A stretch of 5,507 nucleotides of DNA from Rhodoluna limnophila. GTDB taxonomy: Bacteria; Actinomycetota; Actinomycetes; Actinomycetales; Microbacteriaceae. This document shows, piece after piece, positions 1 to 5,507 of the stretch. Each line of letters starts with the position of its first letter. Position 1 is the first letter of the stretch. Location: assembly GCA_943326655.2 (NCBI GenBank), contig CALPUC020000070.1, positions 1 to 5,507 on the forward strand. Reading direction: 5' to 3'. A program made the position numbers and the translations under genes. Under the pieces are notes generated by a model. It saw only the letters and a program-made list of their open reading frames with translations. It was not told the DNA's origin and ran no database searches.

Positions 1-1
1 C

Positions 2-1108
2 GAAGCAGTCTCTTTTGTAGTTCGCGTTCTACCGCAGCGAATCCCAATGCCAATCCTCAACGGCATACTCATTGAAGCCGATGCCAATGCACTTCGACTA
101 TCGGTTTTCGATTATGAAGTCTCGGCCCAGGTGGAGATCGTTGCCAAGGTTGAAAACCCAGGACGCGTACTGGTCTCGGGGCGCTTGCTTTCGGAAATAA
201 CATCGAAGCTGCCAAACGCACCAATTGAAGTTTCACAAGAGGGAAACAAGGTTTTAGTCACCTGCGGAGCGTCTAAATTCACACTGCTGACGATGCCGGT
301 TGAAGAGTATCCAAATCTTCCAGAAATCCCGGCCACAAGTATCACCGTTTCGGGCGATGCTTTCGCAAAGGCAATTCACCAACTAACCCCAGCTGTTGCC
401 AAGAATGATCACGTTATGACCTTGAACGGAATTCTCTTTGAAGTCGAAGAGAAAAACATTTCGATGCTTGGTACCGATAGAAATCGAATGGCCGTGAAAG
501 AAGTTCCTTGGGCCGGCAATAAAGACCTGATTGGTTACATTTCTGTAGTTCCGCTTCGCACTCTCATAGAGGTTTCAAAAACCTTTGGACAGCAGGGCGA
601 TCTAACGCTTTCCATAAACAACGACGAAGCTCGAGGTTTAATCGCCTTCAAGGCCAATAACCGAACCATTACGTCATTACTAATCAAGGGCCGCTACCCG
701 GATGTGAAGGAACACATTCCAAACGCGGACATCCCAGAATTTGCAATAGTCAACACACAGGACCTAATTGATTCAACCCGTCGTGTTGGATTGGTTCTAG
801 AAAATGATGTTCCAATGAAGTGCGATTTCCAAAATGGGAAACTGATTCTGGAGGCCTCGGAAAACGAAGTGGCCCAGGCTTCAGAAGAAGTGCCAATTGA
901 GCTCAGTGGATCTGACAAAGTAATCAAACTTCGTCCACGCTACGTAATAGACGGTCTAAGCGGCGTTACCACCGAATTTACAAAAATATCATTCATGAAC
1001 AATGGCAACCCAAATAAGCCAAGCCCGGTTCTAATTTCAAGCCACAACCCCAAAGACGAGAAGGATTCGGATAACTTCCGTTACGTTCTTCAACCACATC
1101 GCCTGTAA
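2..1108 (+). CDS. dnaN: DNA polymerase III beta subunit (sliding clamp), 5' partial
   Basis: This gene encodes the ring-shaped clamp that encircles DNA and tethers polymerase III and repair factors to it. The reading frame is open from base 2 (GAA GCA GTC ...), and the codons before the first ATG at 47 read EAVSFVVRVLPQRIPMPIL, which is the conserved N-terminal helix of the family. The ATG at 47 is therefore internal, and roughly the first ten or so residues lie off the left edge. The visible 368 codons plus that stretch fit the usual length of about 370-385 residues and the three-fold clamp domain. The motif GTDRNRMAV corresponds to the TDxxR(L/M)AV segment lining the protein-binding pocket. 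The extreme C-terminus reads YVLQPHRL, where the E. coli clamp ends in VVMPMRL, so two pocket-side positions differ. The stop is TAA at 1106-1108. The identification is very secure. The gene presumably follows dnaA, which is outside the window. Confidence 0.97.
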   Translation, partial: EAVSFVVRVLPQRIPMPILNGILIEADANALRLSVFDYEVSAQVEIVAKVENPGRVLVSGRLLSEITSKLPNAPIEVSQEGNKVLVTCGASKFTLLTMPVEEYPNLPEIPATSITVSGDAFAKAIHQLTPAVAKNDHVMTLNGILFEVEEKNISMLGTDRNRMAVKEVPWAGNKDLIGYISVVPLRTLIEVSKTFGQQGDLTLSINNDEARGLIAFKANNRTITSLLIKGRYPDVKEHIPNADIPEFAIVNTQDLIDSTRRVGLVLENDVPMKCDFQNGKLILEASENEVAQASEEVPIELSGSDKVIKLRPRYVIDGLSGVTTEFTKISFMNNGNPNKPSPVLISSHNPKDEKDSDNFRYVLQPHRL

Positions 1109-1116
1109 AACACAAA

Positions 1117-1121
1117 AAGGA
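1117..1121 (+). promoter_or_regulatory. Ribosome binding site of gnd
   Basis: AAGGA lies 7 nt before the ATG at 1129, inside the 20-nt dnaN-gnd gap. The gap has no room for a full promoter plus leader, so gnd is probably co-transcribed with dnaN, unless a promoter sits inside the 3' end of dnaN. Confidence 0.7.
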
Positions 1122-1128
1122 TAAACAA

Positions 1129-2016
1129 ATGAAGATTGGCCTAATTGGATTAGGAAAAATGGGCGGAAACATGCGCCAGCGCATGCGCAACAAGGGTATT
1201 GAGGTTGTTGGTTTTGCCCGCAGCGCCGAAAATAACCCAGATGTCGCTTCGATCAAGGACTTAGTAGCTGCTTTGCCAACCCCACGCGTGGTTTGGGTAA
1301 TGGTTCCTCACGGTAAGCCGACCGACGCTGTAATTAATGAACTTGAGCAGTATCTAGACACCGGCGACCTAATCATCGAAGGTGGAAATTCACGATTCTC
1401 AGACGACACCCGTCACGCGGCGCAGGTGGCTGAAAAAGGCATCGGCTACCTAGACTGTGGTGTTTCCGGTGGTGTTTGGGGTCTTGAAAACGGATACGGC
1501 CTAATGGTTGGCGGAGACGCAGCCCTGGTTGAAAAGGCAATGCCAATTTTCGACGCGCTTCGCCCAGAAGGAGCCCGAGAAGAGGGTTTCGTCCACGTTG
1601 GAGATGTTGGAGCCGGACACTACGCCAAAATGGTCCACAACGGCATCGAATACGGAATGATGCAGGCTTTCGCCGAAGGTTACGAGCTTTTGGAAAAGAA
1701 AGACATCATCAAGGACGTTCACGGAACTTTTGCTGCTTGGCAGCGCGGAACCGTGGTGCGCTCTTGGCTTCTTGATCTGCTGGTTCTCGCGCTAGAAGAA
1801 GACCCACACCTTTCGAAAATTCGCGGGTACGTCGAAGATTCGGGTGAAGGCCGCTGGACGGTGGAAGAGGGAATCGCAAACTCGGTTCCAATGCCTGTTA
1901 TCACCGCCGCCCTTTACTCTCGTTTCACCAGCCGCCAGGACGACTCACCGGCCATGAAAGCAGTTGCGGCTCTTCGCAACCAATTCGGTGGTCACGCCGT
2001 AAAAAAGGCCGAATAA
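1129..2016 (+). CDS. gnd: 6-phosphogluconate dehydrogenase (decarboxylating), short form
   Basis: The product oxidatively decarboxylates 6-phosphogluconate to ribulose 5-phosphate in the cytoplasmic oxidative pentose phosphate pathway, yielding a reduced nicotinamide cofactor. The N-terminal Rossmann motif GLGKMG is at residues 7-12. The substrate-binding DCGVSGG is at 109-115. The catalytic segment KMVHNGIEYG starts at 167 and includes Lys167, His170, Asn171 and the presumed acid Glu174. The length of 295 residues matches the short (about 300-residue) class rather than the long class of about 470, so this is not a truncation; the C-terminal all-helical domain is simply shorter. At the end of the second Rossmann strand the sequence is GFARS (28-32). 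An Arg-Ser there, rather than Asp, suggests NADP+ preference (inference only). The start is supported by AAGGA 7 nt upstream and the ideal N-terminal motif. Its position between dnaN and recF is a known actinobacterial arrangement. Confidence 0.95.
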   Translation: MKIGLIGLGKMGGNMRQRMRNKGIEVVGFARSAENNPDVASIKDLVAALPTPRVVWVMVPHGKPTDAVINELEQYLDTGDLIIEGGNSRFSDDTRHAAQVAEKGIGYLDCGVSGGVWGLENGYGLMVGGDAALVEKAMPIFDALRPEGAREEGFVHVGDVGAGHYAKMVHNGIEYGMMQAFAEGYELLEKKDIIKDVHGTFAAWQRGTVVRSWLLDLLVLALEEDPHLSKIRGYVEDSGEGRWTVEEGIANSVPMPVITAALYSRFTSRQDDSPAMKAVAALRNQFGGHAVKKAE

Positions 2017-2029
2017 CAACTATTTGTTA
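2014..2029 (+). repeat. Small inverted repeat at the gnd stop codon
   Basis: TAACAA (2014-2019) and its exact reverse complement TTGTTA (2024-2029) flank a 4-nt spacer. The left arm begins with the gnd stop codon. The 6-bp stem is AT-rich and weak, and no T-tract follows, so it is not a convincing terminator. It fills most of the gnd-recF gap just before the recF ribosome binding site. Confidence 0.45.
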
Positions 2030-2032
2030 GCG

Positions 2033-2037
2033 AGGGG
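2033..2037 (+). promoter_or_regulatory. Ribosome binding site of recF
   Basis: AGGGG lies 6 nt before the ATG at 2044, in a purine-rich run (GAGGGGTGAGGG). This fixes the recF start, which also gives the canonical family N-terminus. Confidence 0.7.
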
Positions 2038-2043
2038 TGAGGG

Positions 2044-3207
2044 ATGTTTGTAAAACACCTCACCCTTTCGCACTTCAGAAACCACGTTTCCACTGAAATA
2101 TCCCTAGAACCCGGGGTTAATCTGCTGGTGGGTCCAAACGGTCAAGGTAAAACCAACGTAATTGAGGCCATCGAGTACCTCAGCACCCTTAGTTCTCATC
2201 GAGTCGCCGGCTATCAACCGCTTATCCACAAAGACGCCCTAAGCGCGATTGTTCGCCTGAAGGTATCGCATGCCGAGCGAGATGTGCTGATTGATTTAGA
2301 GCTGCATCGCGATAACACCAACCAGGTGCGAATCAATCAGTCACCTATTCCACGAATAAGGGACGTGCTGGGAACTGTGAATTCGGTTGTTTTTGCCCCG
2401 GAAGACATCGATATCGTCAAAAGAGACCCGAGCAACCGCCGAAACTTCATCGATCAGCTTCTGGTTCAGTTTTCACCGAGGCTAGCCGGAGTAATGACCG
2501 ACTACGACCGAGTTCTCAAACAGAGAAATACATTACTTAAAACCGCTCGAGCCACGGGAGCCAAGGGTTCTTCTCTCAGCACCCTAGACGCCTGGGACGA
2601 AAGCCTTATAAAGTTCGGTGCAGAAATTGTGGCCGAGCGTCTGGTGCTGCTCAATCGGATAAAGCCGTACCTAACCGATGCCTACCAGGCGATCGCCGTG
2701 ACTAACAATGAACCCACGATATTGATGAAGAGTTCACTGCTCGGTGCCGCGGTTGTGGATGATTTCGAAGAAGCTGAACTGGAGTACCTGGATCTAATGG
2801 ATCTGGAGAGAATTACCGAACTCTTTCGAAACAAACTCACCAACGTTAGAACCAAAGAACTTGAGCGAGGAATAACCCTGGTTGGGCCTCATCGCGACGA
2901 TTTGGTGCTTCTTCTCGGTGATTTACCAGCCAAGGGATACGCCAGCCACGGGGAATCTTGGTCTTACGCACTGGCTCTACGATTGGCCTCCGCAAGGCTA
3001 CTTCGAGACGAGAGCCGCACCGGAGATCCGATTGTCATTCTCGACGACGTGTTCGCCGAGCTCGATTCCGTCAGACGCGATCGGCTTGCCAGCCTCGTGG
3101 CCGATAATGAACAGGTAATTATCACCGCCGCAGTTCGTGAGGACGTGCCACAAAGTTTGCAGGCAGCGGTGTTCGAGGTCTTGAAGGGAGAGGTCACCCG
3201 TGTCTGA
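2044..3207 (+). CDS. recF: DNA replication and repair protein RecF
   Basis: RecF is an SMC/ABC-like ATPase that binds gapped DNA and, with RecO and RecR, helps load RecA at single-strand gaps and stalled forks. Its nucleotide-binding parts are all visible. The Walker A motif GPNGQGKT is at residues 30-37. The RecF hallmark PEDIDIVKRDPSNRR is at 119-133. The LDAWDESL segment of the coiled lobe starts at 181, and GPHRDD is at 281-286. The ABC signature region SHGESWS is at 301-307. Walker B with the D-loop, ILDDVFAELD, is at 332-341. The length of 387 residues is normal, and no frameshift or missing catalytic residue is seen. The start is the ATG with a strong AGGGG site 6 nt upstream. The stop TGA overlaps the next gene by 8 nt. 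A perfect DnaA-box 9-mer falls inside codons 60-63 and is described separately. Confidence 0.97.
   Translation: MFVKHLTLSHFRNHVSTEISLEPGVNLLVGPNGQGKTNVIEAIEYLSTLSSHRVAGYQPLIHKDALSAIVRLKVSHAERDVLIDLELHRDNTNQVRINQSPIPRIRDVLGTVNSVVFAPEDIDIVKRDPSNRRNFIDQLLVQFSPRLAGVMTDYDRVLKQRNTLLKTARATGAKGSSLSTLDAWDESLIKFGAEIVAERLVLLNRIKPYLTDAYQAIAVTNNEPTILMKSSLLGAAVVDDFEEAELEYLDLMDLERITELFRNKLTNVRTKELERGITLVGPHRDDLVLLLGDLPAKGYASHGESWSYALALRLASARLLRDESRTGDPIVILDDVFAELDSVRRDRLASLVADNEQVIITAAVREDVPQSLQAAVFEVLKGEVTRV
2222..2230 (+). promoter_or_regulatory. Perfect DnaA-box 9-mer inside recF
   Basis: TTATCCACA matches the strongest consensus DnaA box exactly. It lies in the recF coding region, encoding part of PLIHKDAL. 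In a random 5.5-kb sequence such a 9-mer would be expected about 0.04 times counting both strands. It stands alone rather than in a cluster, so it is not an origin by itself. A binding role (DnaA titration or local regulation) is possible but unproven; chance within coding sequence is the alternative. Confidence 0.4.
3189..3193 (+). promoter_or_regulatory. Ribosome binding site deciding the GTG start of dciA
   Basis: AGAGG, within the purine run GGGAGAGG, is 6 nt before the GTG at 3200 and lies inside the last codons of recF. It favours the GTG start over the in-frame ATG at 3242, which would remove 14 residues. Confidence 0.65.
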
Positions 3208-3688
3208 GAACGATGGCTTCGCCCAGGAGTTTTACTGGAGGATGCGAGAGGCAATCACCGGGAGACTGGGCAGAGATGCCAAAAGGATCATTGAAAAGAA
3301 GAAAAAGGGCGGTTCAAGACCTTTCGAAAAGGGGCGCGACCCCGTTTCGGCCGGACTAACACTCGACGCCCTGATCAAAGACTTTAAATGGACCACTGAG
3401 CTGGGTGAGGCGGAGCTATTTAACGACTGGGCTGAGATTGTGGGAAACGACACCGCGGCTAAGGCAACCCCAGAAAGCCTGACCGACGGATTGCTCACAG
3501 TTCGATGCAGCTCAACAGCCTGGGCAACACAGCTAAAACTTATGCAGCAGAGTATTTTGGAGAAAATTCACTCCGATTTTCCCAATATCGAAGTGAAAGA
3601 ACTCAAGCTGCTAGGTCCGGCCGGACCCAGCTTTAAACGCGGGCCCAGGTCGGTCCCCGGCAGAGGCCCGAGAGACACCTACGGATAG
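3200..3688 (+). CDS. dciA: DUF721 protein, DciA-type (probable replicative helicase loader/recruiter)
   Basis: This is a 162-residue cytoplasmic protein of the DUF721 family. Family members called DciA interact with the replicative helicase DnaB and are thought to be the ancestral helicase-loading factor in bacteria lacking DnaC/DnaI. The N-terminus (1-50) is highly charged, with a KKKK run at 33-36, and is probably flexible. The DUF721 core spans about residues 53-137. It contains the diagnostic DWAEIVG (76-82), the TPESLTDGLLTV segment (90-101) and STAWATQL (105-112), the most conserved stretch of the family. The tail from 139 is Gly/Pro/Arg-rich and ends RGPRDTYG, an actinobacterial hallmark. 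The GTG start overlaps the recF stop by 8 nt, implying translational coupling. Family membership is certain; the loader role is taken from the family and has not been shown here. Actinobacterial homologues are often annotated only as a hypothetical protein between recF and gyrB. Confidence 0.9.
   Translation: MSENDGFAQEFYWRMREAITGRLGRDAKRIIEKKKKGGSRPFEKGRDPVSAGLTLDALIKDFKWTTELGEAELFNDWAEIVGNDTAAKATPESLTDGLLTVRCSSTAWATQLKLMQQSILEKIHSDFPNIEVKELKLLGPAGPSFKRGPRSVPGRGPRDTYG
3610..3631 (+). repeat. Near-perfect 22-nt palindrome at the 3' end of dciA
   Basis: The central 14 nt (3614-3627, GGTCCGGCCGGACC) are a perfect palindrome. Three further pairs outside it (GCT at 3610-3612 with AGC at 3629-3631) match after a single A/C mismatch. 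In RNA this could form a GC-rich stem with a GGCC loop. It encodes part of LLGPAGPS, so codon needs may explain it. No T-tract follows. Confidence 0.55.
3640..3670 (+). repeat. Second GC-rich inverted repeat at the 3' end of dciA
   Basis: CGGGCC (3640-3645) is the exact reverse complement of GGCCCG (3665-3670), separated by a 19-nt loop that is itself GC-rich. It lies 9 nt after the preceding palindrome and codes for the GPRSVPGRGP tail. It is structurally possible in RNA, but the long loop and coding constraint make its importance uncertain. Confidence 0.35.
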
Positions 3689-3723
3689 CTCAAATTCCGC
3701 TTATTTACTGAATAAAACCACTT

Positions 3724-3780
3724 GTTAGCATCCCCTAGATTGTCAGCGTTTTGCTGTAAAATTGGAGGGTTAGCAACCTC
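3724..3780 (+). repeat. Pair of 12-nt near-identical direct repeats in the gyrB leader
   Basis: GTTAGCATCCCC (3724-3735) and GTTAGCAACCTC (3769-3780) agree at 10 of 12 positions and start 45 nt apart, on either side of the TAAAAT candidate -10. The spacing is close to four helical turns. They could be paired operator sites, or chance; no known regulator is recognised. Confidence 0.3.
3765..3780 (+). other. Small hairpin in the gyrB leader (bulged)
   Basis: GAGG-G-TT (3765-3771) can pair with AACCTC (3775-3780) around a 3-nt AGC loop, leaving one bulged G. It lies just after the TAAAAT candidate -10, so it would be at the very 5' end of a transcript from that site. It overlaps the second copy of the direct repeat. 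Confidence 0.35.
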
Positions 3781-3790
3781 GGATTTAATT

Positions 3791-3805
3791 CGACCAGTTC
3801 GGTCG
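3791..3805 (+). other. Small perfect hairpin in the gyrB leader
   Basis: CGACC (3791-3795) and GGTCG (3801-3805) form a perfect 5-bp stem around an AGTTC loop, about 44 nt before the gyrB start codon. No T-tract follows, so it is not an intrinsic terminator. It may influence leader folding or be incidental. Confidence 0.35.
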
Positions 3806-3831
3806 TTGTCGTGAAGGCCTAACTTCGGTCT

Positions 3832-5507
<1,676 letters not shown>

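Noticed and set aside
47..1108. dnaN beginning at the ATG at 47
   Set aside because: The frame is open to the window edge and the upstream codons encode the conserved N-terminal helix of the clamp, so this ATG is internal to a gene cut by the window boundary.
993..1256. Minus-strand 87-codon frame spanning the dnaN-gnd junction
   Set aside because: It is antisense to two well-supported genes, with no plausible domain.
2754..2762. Second DnaA box on the minus strand (TCATCCACA)
   Set aside because: It is one mismatch from consensus at a conserved T; single 8/9 matches are expected by chance, so it is not listed as a feature.
3701..3715. TTATT/AATAA inverted repeat as a terminator for the dnaN-dciA operon
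   Set aside because: The stem has five AT pairs only and no following T-tract, so it is too weak to call.
3740..3762. TTGTCA (3740-3745) as a -35 for TAAAAT (3757-3762)
   Set aside because: The spacer is only 11 nt, far below the roughly 16-19 nt needed.

Overview
This is a housekeeping segment from next to the chromosomal replication origin of an actinobacterium. All genes lie on the + strand, in the order dnaN (5' end cut off), gnd, recF, a DUF721/DciA-type gene, gyrB (3' end cut off). Having gnd between dnaN and recF, and a short DUF721 gene ending in an RGPRDTYG tail between recF and gyrB, is the classic actinobacterial dnaA-dnaN-gnd-recF-DUF721-gyrB-gyrA layout. Base composition is close to half G+C, and codons such as CTA (Leu) and A-ending Gly and Pro codons are common. 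That is unusual for high-GC actinobacteria. With the protein style, it suggests a low-GC member of the Microbacteriaceae, for example the small freshwater 'Luna' lineages (Rhodoluna, Aquiluna and relatives). The family placement is an inference from sequence feel and synteny, not from a search.

Layout: dnaN runs from the left edge to 1108. A 20-nt gap holding a Shine-Dalgarno site leads into gnd (1129-2016). A 27-nt gap holding a small inverted repeat and a strong ribosome binding site leads into recF (2044-3207). The dciA-like gene (3200-3688) overlaps the end of recF by 8 nt and starts with GTG. A 160-nt non-coding leader (3689-3848) is the only sizeable intergenic region; it carries candidate -10 elements, small hairpins and a near-repeated 12-mer. 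gyrB starts at 3849 and stays open to the right edge (553 codons seen). There is no gene-free stretch longer than 160 nt.

The genes work together around replication: the sliding clamp (dnaN), the gap-repair/recombination mediator (recF), the presumed replicative-helicase loader or recruiter (DciA), and the gyrase ATPase/TOPRIM subunit (gyrB). gnd, the NADPH-producing step of the oxidative pentose phosphate pathway, is the one metabolic gene in the row. Tight spacing from dnaN to dciA suggests one transcription unit, with gyrB probably having its own promoter in the 160-nt leader.

I found no mobile element, CRISPR array, tRNA, rRNA or unknown gene cassette, and no evidence of a new biological system. 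The observations most worth a second look are small: a perfect DnaA-box 9-mer inside recF, a near-perfect 22-nt palindrome and a second stem at the 3' end of dciA, and a 12-nt near-repeat in the gyrB leader.
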